Position numbers and translations under genes: made by a program | Shown: positions 52,578-61,281 of the stretch, one piece after another | How the letters are laid out: the number at the start of each line of letters is the position of its first letter | How positions within the stretch are numbered: the stretch's first letter is position 1 | The notes under the pieces: generated by a model | What the model saw: only the letters and a program-made list of their open reading frames with translations | What the model was told of the DNA's origin: nothing | The model's database searches: none | Origin: Pseudomonas maumuensis | GTDB taxonomy: Bacteria; Pseudomonadota; Gammaproteobacteria; Pseudomonadales; Pseudomonadaceae | Length of the DNA: 64,000 nt | NCBI RefSeq assembly: GCF_019139675.1 | Contig: NZ_CP077077.1 | Location: 2,852,001 to 2,916,000 of the forward strand | Reading direction: 5' to 3'

Positions 52578-52700
52578 ATGAGAGCTTCGATCTGTCGCGG
52601 TACCGGCGAAGTCCGTATCGAAATGCATGCGGATCCGCTCGTCCTGAGTAGGAACGGCCGTGTGTTCAGCGCTACAGACACACGGAGCGTGCTGCCATGA
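52578..52700 (+). CDS. 40-residue protein coupled to next gene
   Basis: ATG 52578 follows AGGAG at 52564-52568; the stop (52698-52700) overlaps the next start (ATGA). The peptide starts MRASICRGTGEVRIEMHADP. Good ribosome site and overlap support translation; function unknown. Confidence 0.5.
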   Translation: MRASICRGTGEVRIEMHADPLVLSRNGRVFSATDTRSVLP

Positions 52701-53188
52701 TCGATCCCGCCACCGGTATGAAGCAGGGAGAACGCTATGCCGTGGAAAACCTCGAGCGGGTGCATCCGTTCACCGGCTTCTTTCTCGACGGCAAGTACTA
52801 TCTGGGGCCGGAACTGCTGACCGCCGTGGGATGGCTGGAGGGGCGGCGATTTATCTATGACAACCTCGATGCCACGGGCGAGCCTGTGTTCGCCAACCGC
52901 ATCGCGGGTGAGATCAAGGACCTGGTGCTGACCTTGGCCGATGGCACTTCCCTGGCAGTGTCGCGCCTGGAGCATTGGCCCCCTGACGAGGGTGCCGGTG
53001 AAGTCGAACAGCCCGGGCAGCAGCCATCGGCACCCGAAGTTCCAGCCTTTGCAGCGGTGCAGGGACGACGTCTGGTGGCGGGTGTCGAGCGCCTGCAACG
53101 CCACCCCGCAGGCATCCTGGCAGCCGCCCTGGCCCTCGGATTCGTAGCGGGCTGGGTGCTGGCGGCACTTGAACGCAGGCGTCGGTAA
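52697..53188 (+). CDS. Tail-anchored membrane protein of unknown function
   Basis: 163 residues: a soluble N-terminal domain (GERYAVENLERVHPFTGFFL), a linker rich in Pro/Glu/Gln and a single C-terminal membrane helix (AGILAAALALGFVAGWVLAAL) with an Arg-rich end. No signal peptide, so the N-terminal domain should face the cytoplasm. Confidence 0.7.
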   Translation: MIDPATGMKQGERYAVENLERVHPFTGFFLDGKYYLGPELLTAVGWLEGRRFIYDNLDATGEPVFANRIAGEIKDLVLTLADGTSLAVSRLEHWPPDEGAGEVEQPGQQPSAPEVPAFAAVQGRRLVAGVERLQRHPAGILAAALALGFVAGWVLAALERRRR

Positions 53189-53210
53189 GCGTACCAGGCG
53201 TAGGTGCGCC

Positions 53211-53432
53211 CTACCCCGGTCTGCGCCTGTCGCTGACAGCCATGCCAGGCTTGAAGATCAGCGTAAAGCTGCCGGTCAGGCGCGCACGCAATTCCTTGGG
53301 CATGGTGTATCCGAAATGGATCAGCCATGCGCCGTCACCCAGCAGAAAGGTATCGCCCCGATAGCGCTTGACCTCGGTTTCGCTGATGCCGATTTCCATT
53401 GCCACTTCCAGATCGGTGGGGGTGGTCACCAT
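53211..53432 (-). CDS. Small unknown protein
   Basis: 73 residues from ATG 53432. Beta-strand-like pattern (EVKRYRGDTFLLGDGAWLIH, LTGSFTLIFKPG). No family recognised. Gap 53433-53694 shows no gene. Confidence 0.6.
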   Translation of the reverse strand: MVTTPTDLEVAMEIGISETEVKRYRGDTFLLGDGAWLIHFGYTMPKELRARLTGSFTLIFKPGMAVSDRRRPG

Positions 53433-53694
53433 TTTACAAAGGCCTCGGGCAAAATTTTTATTGGAAGGTAAACAGCGCGTGTTCGACTTGAATAAGGGCG
53501 CTTTACCCCTTGGGCGTTCAGACCAAGTCGCAAGTCTCGGACGAATGGCAGCTGCTGTAACACGGTGGCGCGCTGGCGGGGTCAAGACGTTCTCGAAAAG
53601 CGGCCGTGAAAATCCGATCGACCTCTGGCCGCACCTCGACGTCCGATGAAAGGACGCTGTACATCACCGAGGGCAACCAGGAGGCGAGCCACTC

Positions 53695-54795
53695 ATGAAT
53701 GACCGCATCATTGAACTGTTCACCGATACCACGCTATTCGGTATCTCCATCCTCAACCTGCTGCTGGCGTTGGGCGTCGCCACCCTGACCTTTGTCGCGG
53801 CGCGGGCGGCGATCAGCTTTGTGCAGCGGCGGGTACGCCGCTGGTCCGCACACGACGGCGCGTTCAGCCAGGTGCTGGCCAAGGTGCTCGACGGCACCAG
53901 CAATGCCTTGCTGCTGCTCGCCTCGCTGCTGGTGGGCCTGGGCATGCTCGATTTGCCCGAGCGTTGGCTGGCCCGGGTGGGCAGCCTGTGGTTCGTGGTG
54001 GCAGCGCTGCAAATCGGCCTGTGGGCCAACCGCGCCATCGCCTTGGGCCTGCGCCGCTATTTCGCCCGGCACGGCGGCGACGGGCTGAACCAGGGCAGCG
54101 CGCTGGCCACGCTGTCCGCCTGGGGCGCGCGGGTGCTGCTGTGGTCGGTGGTGGTGCTGGCCATGCTGTCCAACCTCGGGGTGAACATCACCGCCTTCGT
54201 CGCCAGCCTCGGGGTGGGTGGCATCGCCGTGGCGCTGGCGGTACAGAACATCCTCGGCGACCTGTTCGCCTCGCTGTCGATCGCCGTGGACAAGCCCTTC
54301 GAGGTGGGGGACTTCATCGTCGTCGGCCCCCTGGCCGGCACCGTGGAGCATGTCGGGCTGAAGACCACGCGCATCCGCAGCCTGGGCGGCGAACAGATCG
54401 TCATGGCCAACGCCAGCATGATCAGCAGCACCATCCAGAACTACAAGCGCCTGCAGGAGCGACGCATCGTGTTCGAGTTCGGCTTGTCCTATGACACCCC
54501 CACCGATGCCGTGAAGAAGGCACCCGGCATCATCGAAGAGGCAATCAAGGCACAGGGCCAGGCACGCTTCGACCGCGCCCACCTGCGTGGCTTCGGCAAG
54601 GAGGCGCTGGAGTTCGAGTGCGTGTATATCGTTAAGGACCCAGGCTACAACCTGTACATGGATATCCAGCAGGCCATCAATTTCCATCTGCTGGAGCGTT
54701 TCTCCAGGATCGGCGCCAAGTTTGCCGTGCCGGTGCGGGCGATCAAGGTCACCGCGTTACCCCAGGAAGACATGCTGCGCTTCAAAGAGGCCTGA
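53695..54795 (+). CDS. MscS-family mechanosensitive channel
   Basis: 366 residues: four to five membrane helices (about 15-40, 65-90, 95-120, 140-190), then the pore-lining TM3 region (ITAFVASLGVGGIAVALAVQ) and beta domain (VGDFIVVG … GTVEHVGLKTTRIRSLGGE). It releases solutes on osmotic downshock. AGGAGG precedes the start. It stands alone. Confidence 0.92.
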   Translation: MNDRIIELFTDTTLFGISILNLLLALGVATLTFVAARAAISFVQRRVRRWSAHDGAFSQVLAKVLDGTSNALLLLASLLVGLGMLDLPERWLARVGSLWFVVAALQIGLWANRAIALGLRRYFARHGGDGLNQGSALATLSAWGARVLLWSVVVLAMLSNLGVNITAFVASLGVGGIAVALAVQNILGDLFASLSIAVDKPFEVGDFIVVGPLAGTVEHVGLKTTRIRSLGGEQIVMANASMISSTIQNYKRLQERRIVFEFGLSYDTPTDAVKKAPGIIEEAIKAQGQARFDRAHLRGFGKEALEFECVYIVKDPGYNLYMDIQQAINFHLLERFSRIGAKFAVPVRAIKVTALPQEDMLRFKEA

Positions 54796-54812
54796 ACGCC
54801 GTTGGCCGATGA

Positions 54813-55337
54813 TCAGCGCCATAGCGTCATCAGGGCGCCTCGTGCGCCGGTCACCGGATCTTGCGCTGGCCTGGGCACGGCGGCGATGCGCGCCAGCGCT
54901 TGGTCGTGCGCGCCGTCCTCGGGCCGCTGAATTTCGTACTTCTCCTGCCCCAGCGGATAAGCCCCCACCACCAGGAAGTCCTCGCTGTGCTCGACACAGC
55001 AATGGCCGGTGCCAGCCGGTAGGACCAAAACATTGCCCGCTTTCACGGTCAACGTCTGGCCGCCCTCGCCGCCCAGTGTCACCCGTGCCTGCCCGCAGGC
55101 CACCCCCAGCACCTCATGGGCATTGGGGTGGAAATGCTGATAGTCGAAGATGCCGTCGCGCCACAACGGCGTCCATTGGTGGGCGGCGAACAACGCCTCG
55201 AAGGCGCCGGCGTTGTCATCAGCCGGCGCAAGGTGCAGGCGGTAGAGCAACACGGCGAAGCGGCTGTTCGGCGTCGCGCCGTCATCGGCGAAATGCAGCG
55301 TCCTTTGCGGCTGGGTGGTGCTGTCGAGGGTAAACAT
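54813..55337 (-). CDS. Cupin-domain protein
   Basis: 174 residues from ATG 55337 (GAGG upstream). A single cupin barrel at about 65-130 carries FDYQHFHPNAHEVLGV (metal-ligand His pair and Glu) and GNVLVLPAGTGH. Related proteins are annotated as small-molecule isomerases or dioxygenase-like; substrate unknown. Convergent with the MscS gene. Confidence 0.82.
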   Translation of the reverse strand: MFTLDSTTQPQRTLHFADDGATPNSRFAVLLYRLHLAPADDNAGAFEALFAAHQWTPLWRDGIFDYQHFHPNAHEVLGVACGQARVTLGGEGGQTLTVKAGNVLVLPAGTGHCCVEHSEDFLVVGAYPLGQEKYEIQRPEDGAHDQALARIAAVPRPAQDPVTGARGALMTLWR

Positions 55338-55482
55338 GAGGGCCTCGCGATGAAGTCGGGCAATACCCTTGAGAATGCGCTGCCAGTGTCGAGGTTCCTG
55401 CCGGGCGACCAGGTACACCCAGTGAAACTTTCGCCTTCGCGATCCAGTCCAGACCCTATCCATCACTGACAGGGACACGACG

Positions 55483-57270
55483 ATGACAACGACGGTAGGT
55501 GACTTCCTGGTCGAGCGTTTGTACCGGTGGGGCGTGCGGCGTATCTATGGTTACCCGGGCGACGGCATCAATGGTGTGTTCGGCGCGTTGAACCGGGCCA
55601 ACGGTAAGATCGCGTTCATTCAGGCCCGCCATGAGGAAATGGCCGCGTTCATGGCTAGCGCCCACGCCAAGTTCACCGGTGAGCTAGGGGTATGCATCGC
55701 CACCTCGGGCCCCGGTGCCTCGCATCTGCTCACTGGGCTGTACGATGCGCGCATGGACCACCAGCCGGTGCTGGCCATCGTTGGCCAGCAGGCACGGGCG
55801 GCGCTGGGCGGGCACTATCAGCAGGAGTTGGATCTGCTGTCGATGTTCAAGGACGTGGCCGGGGCGTTCGTGCAGCAGGCGTCCACCCCTGCCCAGGTAC
55901 GGCACCTGCTCGACCGCGCCGTGCGCACGGCCGTGGGCGAGCGCAGAGTAACCGCCATCATTCTGCCGAATGACTTGCAGGACCTGCCCTATGAAGCGCC
56001 CGCCAGGGCCCACGGCACCGTGCATTCTGGCGTCGGCTACAGCAAGCCGAGGGTGCTGCCCTACTCGGCTGACCTGCAGCAGGCCGCCGACGTGCTCAAT
56101 GCCGGGCGCAAGGTGGCCATGCTGGTCGGTGCCGGCGCACTGCAGGCGAGCGAACAAGTGGAGGCGGTGGCCGAAAAGCTCGGGGCGGGCGTGGCCAAGG
56201 CGCTGCTGGGCAAGGCCGTGCTTCCGGACACCCTGCCCTGGGTCACCGGTTCCATCGGCCTGCTCGGCACCGAGCCGAGCTACAAGCTGATGACTGAATG
56301 CGACACCTTGCTGATGATCGGCTCCGGCTTTCCCTACTCCGAATTCCTGCCCAAGGAAGGCCAGGCCCGTGGCGTGCAGATCGACCTGCAGCCCGACATG
56401 CTCAGCCTGCGCTACCCGATGGAGGTCAACCTGGTCGGTGACGCCGGCGAAACCCTGCATGCGCTGTTGCCCTTGCTCGAACACAAGCCCGACCGGCGCT
56501 GGCGCAAGAAGATCGAAGGCTGGCGCGCGCGCTGGGACAAGACCCTGGAAAAACGCGCCCTGGCCAAGGCCGACCCGATCAACCCGCAGCGGGTGGTGCA
56601 TGAGCTCTCCCCACGCCTGCCGGACGCGGCCATCGTCACCAGTGACTCCGGCTCCTGCGCCAACTGGTTCGCGCGTGACCTGATGATCCGCCAGGGCATG
56701 CAGTGTTCGTTGTCCGGCGGCCTGGCGTGCATGGGCGCCGCCGTGCCCTATGCGATCGCCGCCAAGTTCGCCTATCCGCAGCGCCCGGTGATCGCCCTGG
56801 TGGGCGACGGTGCGATGCAGATGAACAACCTGGCCGAGCTGATCACCGTGGCCAAGTACTGGCAGCAATGGGAAAACCCCAAGTGGATCTGCGCCGTGTT
56901 CAACAACGAAGACCTCAATCAGGTCACCTGGGAGCAGCGGGTCATGGAAGGCGACCCGAAGTTCGAGGCGTCCCAGTCCATACCCGACGTGCCTTACCAC
57001 CTGTTTGCCATTTCCATCGGCCTGCAGGGCATCTTCGTCGAGCGCGAGGACGAGGTCGCCAGTGCCTGGGAACGGGCCCTGGCCGCCGACCGCCCGGTGC
57101 TGATCGAATTCAAGACCGACCCCAACGTGCCGCCGCTGCCCCCGCACATCAAGCTGGAACAGGCGAAGAAATTCGCCAGCACCCTGCTCAAGGGCGACCC
57201 TGACGAGGCCGGCGTGATCGTGCAGACGGCCAAGCAGGTGCTGGGTGCAGTGCTGCCTGGCAAGAAGTGA
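55483..57270 (+). CDS. Thiamine diphosphate-dependent enzyme, pyruvate oxidase/acetolactate synthase-like
   Basis: 595 residues with three domains: N-terminal PYR domain (1-175) containing the catalytic Glu51 in ARHEEMAAFMA, a central domain (190-330), and a C-terminal PP domain with the ThDP motif GDG…NN beginning near residue 441 (GDGAMQMNNLAELI). Length and order fit pyruvate oxidase/PoxB-like proteins. The terminal membrane-binding helix of PoxB is not evident. The PfpI gene follows after 84 bp; they may be co-expressed. Confidence 0.88.
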   Translation: MTTTVGDFLVERLYRWGVRRIYGYPGDGINGVFGALNRANGKIAFIQARHEEMAAFMASAHAKFTGELGVCIATSGPGASHLLTGLYDARMDHQPVLAIVGQQARAALGGHYQQELDLLSMFKDVAGAFVQQASTPAQVRHLLDRAVRTAVGERRVTAIILPNDLQDLPYEAPARAHGTVHSGVGYSKPRVLPYSADLQQAADVLNAGRKVAMLVGAGALQASEQVEAVAEKLGAGVAKALLGKAVLPDTLPWVTGSIGLLGTEPSYKLMTECDTLLMIGSGFPYSEFLPKEGQARGVQIDLQPDMLSLRYPMEVNLVGDAGETLHALLPLLEHKPDRRWRKKIEGWRARWDKTLEKRALAKADPINPQRVVHELSPRLPDAAIVTSDSGSCANWFARDLMIRQGMQCSLSGGLACMGAAVPYAIAAKFAYPQRPVIALVGDGAMQMNNLAELITVAKYWQQWENPKWICAVFNNEDLNQVTWEQRVMEGDPKFEASQSIPDVPYHLFAISIGLQGIFVEREDEVASAWERALAADRPVLIEFKTDPNVPPLPPHIKLEQAKKFASTLLKGDPDEAGVIVQTAKQVLGAVLPGKK

Positions 57271-57354
57271 TGCCAGCCTTCCGGGAATCCGTTGGAACTT
57301 CACGCCAGCCCCGGGGCCTGCCCTTTCAGACCTATCAAAAAAGGAGACACGACG

Positions 57355-57894
57355 ATGAATGCACAACTGAATGGCAAGCGCGTGGCCTTTCTGGTCACCG
57401 ACGGATTCGAACAGGTGGAGTTGACTGGCCCTCGTGAAGCCCTGGAAAAACATGGCGCGGTGGTCGATATCCTGAGCGAAAAGGAAGGGACCGTGCGCGG
57501 CTGGAATCACGACAAGCCCGCCGATGAATTTGCCGTGGATGCAACGTTCGAGGCTGCCCACCTCGATCTGTACGATGCCCTGGTGCTGCCCGGCGGCGTA
57601 CAGAATTCCGACACGATCCGGCTGATACCTGGCGCGCAGAAGCTGGTGAAAAGCCATGATTCCGCGGGCAAGCCGCTGGCGGTGATCTGCCACGGCGGGT
57701 GGCTGCTGGTCTCGACCGGCCTGGCCAAGGGCAAGCGGATGACCAGCTACAAGACCTTGCAGGATGACATCCGCAACGCCGGCGGCAACTGGGTCGATGA
57801 ACAGGTGGTGGTGGACGGCAACCTGATCACCAGTCGCCAGCCGGACGATATCCCGGCCTTCAACGAGCAGTTGATCGCAGCGCTGGGCCGCTGA
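57355..57894 (+). CDS. DJ-1/PfpI-family protein (YhbO/YajL-like)
   Basis: 179 residues. The nucleophile elbow is AVICHGG with Cys112-His113, and Glu19 lies in DGFEQVEL. Members act as stress proteins, glyoxalases or deglycases. The start follows AAAGGAG. It lies behind the ThDP enzyme in the same direction. Confidence 0.9.
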   Translation: MNAQLNGKRVAFLVTDGFEQVELTGPREALEKHGAVVDILSEKEGTVRGWNHDKPADEFAVDATFEAAHLDLYDALVLPGGVQNSDTIRLIPGAQKLVKSHDSAGKPLAVICHGGWLLVSTGLAKGKRMTSYKTLQDDIRNAGGNWVDEQVVVDGNLITSRQPDDIPAFNEQLIAALGR

Positions 57895-58086
57895 CATTGG
57901 CGCATGGCCCCCTCGTCCCAGGCCTGCATCGAGCCGGGGCCATGCTTTGGGTTGTTCATGCCAGCTGCCGCCCGAATCTCTCTTGCTCCACACGCAAAAC
58001 TCCTTGTCCCGCCAACGGCTTTTTCCGCTTTCCACCTCCACCCAGAATCCGCCCCTGACATCCCTCCCCGTTCAGGAGCCCACAAA

Positions 58087-59022
58087 TTGCACTATTTCAA
58101 ACCCCTATTAGTCACCCTGGCCCTGGTCAGCACCGCCCAAACCACCCAGGCCACCGATTGGCAATCCTCCCCCTACGGCCCTAACGACGAAATCGGCGCC
58201 GCCAACCTCCTCAGCCCCGAGGTGGTCAAGCAAGCCATCAGCCTGGTCAAAACCGGCAAGACCTACCCCCTCGCAGTCCCCGTCAGCAAGGACTTGCCCG
58301 CCTTCCGCCACCGCAGCTTCCACCTCTACAACATCCAGCCCGGCGAACAGGCCGGCCAGACCCTGGGCAAGAACAAATTCAGCTTCAACGATGAACTGGT
58401 CAACGGCTGGACCGGCGTCGGTACCCAGCTCAACGGCATCGGCCATATCGGTATCGACAACGTCTACTACAACGGCAACAAGGCCGCCGACTTCGTCACC
58501 GTCGAAGGTGTGACCAAGCTTGGTGTGGAAAAAGTGCCGCCGATGGTCACCCGTGGCGTGGTGCTGGACATGACCGCGTACTATGGCAAGGCCATCGTGC
58601 CGGGCGGTACGTCGTTCACCGTCAACGACATCAAGACGGTACTGAAGCGACAAGGCATCACCCTGCGCAAGGGCGACGTGGTGCTGTTCAACACCGGCTG
58701 GCTGGAACTGATCGGCAAGGACAACCAGCAGTTCCTCGCCACCGAGCCGGGCATTGACCTGCCGGCGGCCGAGTGGCTGGCCGACCAGGGCATCGTCGCC
58801 TTCGGCGGTGACACCTGGGCCTCGGAGGTCTACCCGAACCCCACCGGCGAAGAGTTTCCGGTCAACCAGTACATGCTGGCCAAGCGCGGCATCTACAACC
58901 TGGAACTGATCGATACCCGGGCGCTGGTGCGCGACAAGGCCTTCGAGTTCCTGTTCGTACTGGGCCAGCCGCTGTACAAGGGGTCGACCCAGGTCAATAT
59001 CAACCCGGTGGCCATCCACTGA
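58087..59022 (+). CDS. Exported cyclase-family protein (kynurenine formamidase-like)
   Basis: 311 residues. I chose TTG 58087: AGGAG lies eight bases upstream and it yields a clean signal peptide (HYFKPLLVTLALVSTAQTTQ). An earlier ATG at 57904 would add 61 residues without support. The cyclase fold is seen in GTQLNGIGHIG (metal site region) and GDVVLFNTGW, with GGDTWASEVYP later. It probably hydrolyses an amide or lactone in the periplasm; substrate unknown. Confidence 0.82.
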   Translation: MHYFKPLLVTLALVSTAQTTQATDWQSSPYGPNDEIGAANLLSPEVVKQAISLVKTGKTYPLAVPVSKDLPAFRHRSFHLYNIQPGEQAGQTLGKNKFSFNDELVNGWTGVGTQLNGIGHIGIDNVYYNGNKAADFVTVEGVTKLGVEKVPPMVTRGVVLDMTAYYGKAIVPGGTSFTVNDIKTVLKRQGITLRKGDVVLFNTGWLELIGKDNQQFLATEPGIDLPAAEWLADQGIVAFGGDTWASEVYPNPTGEEFPVNQYMLAKRGIYNLELIDTRALVRDKAFEFLFVLGQPLYKGSTQVNINPVAIH

Positions 59023-59065
59023 GTGCGAGCCGTTGCACGCCCTGCCCGCTACCTGCCGCTGCCAA

Positions 59066-59275
59066 TTACGCTGTGAAAGCCCGTTCTGCAAAAACAGCCA
59101 TCAGCGCTCCAGGGTAGTAGTGACACCAGTCGCCCAGCACTTGCAGCAGCTGGCCGCGTTCCAGTTGCTCCTTGACCATGTCCTCGAAAACATCGACCAG
59201 GCCAAGGCCTTGCAGGGCGGGCGCCAGCATCAGGTTCAGGTCGCCGAGGAACCGCGCTTGTGAGGCCAGCGCCCT
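59066..59275 (-). pseudogene. C-terminal remnant of a LysR-family regulator
   Basis: On the minus strand, a ~70-codon frame reads …FLGDLNLMLAPALQGLGL… then FEDMVKEQLERGQLLQVLGD and WCHYYPGALMAVF before a stop. This is the conserved end of LysR effector domains (GxGLxxxPEDxVxxxLxxGxLxxVLxDWxPxxPG). The rest of the gene is gone: its upstream edge meets the 3' end of the MerR gene. Confidence 0.65.
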
Positions 59276-59279
59276 GCTG

Positions 59280-60161
59280 TTACAGGTCCAGGGCGCCCCT
59301 GAGCAAGGCGTTGAGCATCCCCGCCACATCATCCCCCTGCTCGTCCAGCATACGCAGCGGGATGCCCTGCAACGCCGCTTGCGAATCCGCCACCCCGGTG
59401 AGGGCCAGCGGGCAGGCAATCTCCATCTGCAACGCGCGCAGTCGCCTGGCCAGGCCGGCGCTCACCGGCCCCTGCACCGCGATCACCAGCGCCGCTGGCT
59501 GGGTCGCCGCGCACACCAGGGGAAGTTCCTCCAGCGGCTGCCCGCAGCCGAGCACGTCGACGCGCTGTTGCTCGCCGCTCAGCAGCAGGCCGGTACACAG
59601 CAACGGCAGTTCGGCATGCCCCTCGGTACCGGCCAGCAGCACCCTAGGCGCATCGGCCTGATTCATCTGCAGGCGCAGCAGCAGGCGGGCGCGCAGGAAC
59701 GAGTCGAGGAACAACCATTGGCTGCGCTCCCCGAAAGCCCTGCCCGCCGCCATTTCCTGCCACACCGGCAGCAGCACTTCACGCAGCACGATGGCCTTGG
59801 GCAGAAGCGTGAACAGCTGGCCATGGACACCTTCCAGCGCCCATGCATCGAATGCCATCGCCGCCCGTTTCACGGCGGCGCGCCAATCGTGGAAGGCCGA
59901 GTCCTGCTGTACGGGAGCGTGGTGCTGGGCGGCGAGCATTTCGCCGACCTTGCTGATCGGCAGGCCGTTGGCTGTCCAGTGCAGGATGTCGCGGATGCGC
60001 TGTACGTCGCCAGGCGTGTACAGGCGATGGCCACCCTCGGTGCGTTGCGGGCGGATTAGCCCGTGGCGCCGCTCCCAGGCACGCAAGGTCACCGGATTGA
60101 TGCCGGTCAGGCTGACCACGTCGCGCATAGGCAGTAAATCGGGTGAGGTGGCGTCGGTCAT
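59280..60161 (-). CDS. MerR-family light-response repressor (LitR/CarH/PplR-like)
   Basis: 293 residues from ATG 60161. The MerR winged helix is at about 12-80 (VTLRAWERRHGLI, GGHRLYTPGDVQRI). The C-terminal part keeps the helical shape of B12-binding CarH domains, but the usual EH and DxHxxG cobalamin residues are not evident (GERSQWLFLDSFLRARLL), so it probably does not sense light by B12. The adjacent LOV protein is its likely light sensor, as reported for P. putida. Confidence 0.85.
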   Translation of the reverse strand: MTDATSPDLLPMRDVVSLTGINPVTLRAWERRHGLIRPQRTEGGHRLYTPGDVQRIRDILHWTANGLPISKVGEMLAAQHHAPVQQDSAFHDWRAAVKRAAMAFDAWALEGVHGQLFTLLPKAIVLREVLLPVWQEMAAGRAFGERSQWLFLDSFLRARLLLRLQMNQADAPRVLLAGTEGHAELPLLCTGLLLSGEQQRVDVLGCGQPLEELPLVCAATQPAALVIAVQGPVSAGLARRLRALQMEIACPLALTGVADSQAALQGIPLRMLDEQGDDVAGMLNALLRGALDL

Positions 60162-60197
60162 CGCGAGGGGTCGTCGGAGAGGTGACACATTCTAAAC

Positions 60198-60245
60198 CCA
60201 TTCGCTACTGCGGCGAGCACAGGTAGGCCATTATGTAGCGAATGG
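60198..60245. promoter_or_regulatory. Inverted repeat between MerR and LOV genes
   Basis: Perfect 11-bp arms CCATTCGCTAC (60198-60208) and GTAGCGAATGG (60235-60245), 26 bp apart, in the 146-bp divergent region. Could be an operator or a leader stem; it is unlike the TGTACA operators downstream. Confidence 0.5.
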
Positions 60246-60307
60246 CGCTGGCGCTTCGCATTCGTTGCGACCGGTATACCGCTTAGGATTTTCCGTGGGT
60301 GGCCCCA

Positions 60308-60754
60308 ATGATCAACGCAAAACTCCTGCAACTGATGGTCGAGCACTCCAACGATGGCATCGTCGTCGCCGAGCAGGAGGGCCACGACAGCATCCTGATC
60401 TACGCCAACCCCGCCTTCGAGCGCCTCACCGGCTACTGCGCGGACGATATCCTCTACCAGGACTGCCGCTTTCTCCAGGGCCAGGATCAGCAGCAGCCGG
60501 GCATCGCAGCGATCCGCGAGGCGATCCGCGCGGGCCAGCCCTGCCGTCAGGTGCTGCGCAACTATCGCCAGGACGGCAGCCTGTTCTGGAATGAATTGTC
60601 CATCACCCCGGTGCGTAACGAGGCAGACCAGCTGACCTACTACATCGGCATCCAGCACGACGTTTCGGCGCAGGTCGCCGCCGAGCAACGGGTGCGCGAG
60701 CTGGAAGCCGAGGTCGCTGACCTGCGTCGTCAACTGGAGGCGGCCGGGCGCTGA
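60308..60754 (+). CDS. Short LOV blue-light photoreceptor (PpSB1-LOV-like)
   Basis: 148 residues: a LOV core with the flavin adduct cysteine at Cys53 in QDCRFLQG (consensus NCRFLQ), then a C-terminal helix (AEQRVRELEAEVADLRRQLE). There is no effector domain, as in the P. putida short LOV proteins, which have the cysteine at the same position. Blue light should form the flavin-cysteine bond and change dimer or partner contacts. Divergent from the MerR regulator, its probable partner. ATG 60308 is used rather than GTG 60299. Confidence 0.93.
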   Translation: MINAKLLQLMVEHSNDGIVVAEQEGHDSILIYANPAFERLTGYCADDILYQDCRFLQGQDQQQPGIAAIREAIRAGQPCRQVLRNYRQDGSLFWNELSITPVRNEADQLTYYIGIQHDVSAQVAAEQRVRELEAEVADLRRQLEAAGR

Positions 60755-60764
60755 GCAAAATATC

Positions 60765-60839
60765 TGTACAAGGACGTTGACTTGTACAGATTTAATCGTA
60801 GGCTTCCAATATACCTGTACAAAAATACCAGGCTGTACA
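60765..60839 (+). promoter_or_regulatory. Two TGTACA-N12-TGTACA operators
   Basis: Site 1: TGTACA 60765-60770 and 60783-60788. Site 2: TGTACA 60816-60821 and 60834-60839. Both have exactly 12 bp between half-sites, the pattern I recall for LitR/PplR binding sites in P. putida. They lie between the LOV gene and the following operon and should place that operon under the MerR repressor and light. Confidence 0.85.
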
Positions 60840-60858
60840 GGGTTGCCCGGAGCCGAGC

Positions 60859-61281
60859 ATGTCAACGTACCTGCAGCAATTCGCCGAGCGCTTTGCCCAG
60901 CTCGATGGGGACCACCTCGATGCGCTGGAAAACCTGTACAGCGAAGACATCACTTTCCGCGACCCGCTGCATCGGATCGATGGGCTGAAGGACCTGCGGG
61001 CTTACTTCGCCCAGCTGTACGCCAACGCCCATGACATCCGCTATGTCTTCGCCGGTGCCGACGAGGTGATGCCCGGACAGGGCTACCTGCGCTGGACCCT
61101 GCAGTTTCGTCACCCGCGGCTGGCCGGCGGTCGCCCGGTTTCCCTGCAAGGCTGCAGCTACCTGCAATGGCGCGACCGGGTGCATTTCCACCAGGACTTC
61201 TTCGACGCCGGCGCCCTGCTCTACGAGCATATTCCGCTGATGGGCGGGGCGATTCGCTGGCTCAAGGGGCGGTTGGCATGA
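60859..61281 (+). CDS. SnoaL/NTF2-like protein
   Basis: 140 residues with the NTF2-like cone fold pattern (LENLYSEDITFRDPLHRIDG; YLRWTLQFRHPRL; HQDFFDAGALLYEHI). First gene of the light operon, 19 bp after the second operator. Its stop overlaps the SDR start (ATGA). Role unknown; the same gene order occurs in P. putida light loci. Confidence 0.85.
   Translation: MSTYLQQFAERFAQLDGDHLDALENLYSEDITFRDPLHRIDGLKDLRAYFAQLYANAHDIRYVFAGADEVMPGQGYLRWTLQFRHPRLAGGRPVSLQGCSYLQWRDRVHFHQDFFDAGALLYEHIPLMGGAIRWLKGRLA

Noticed and set aside
55684..58041. 785-codon minus-strand frame opposite the ThDP enzyme and PfpI gene
   Set aside because: Shadow of two well-supported plus-strand genes; no recognisable domain or ribosome site.
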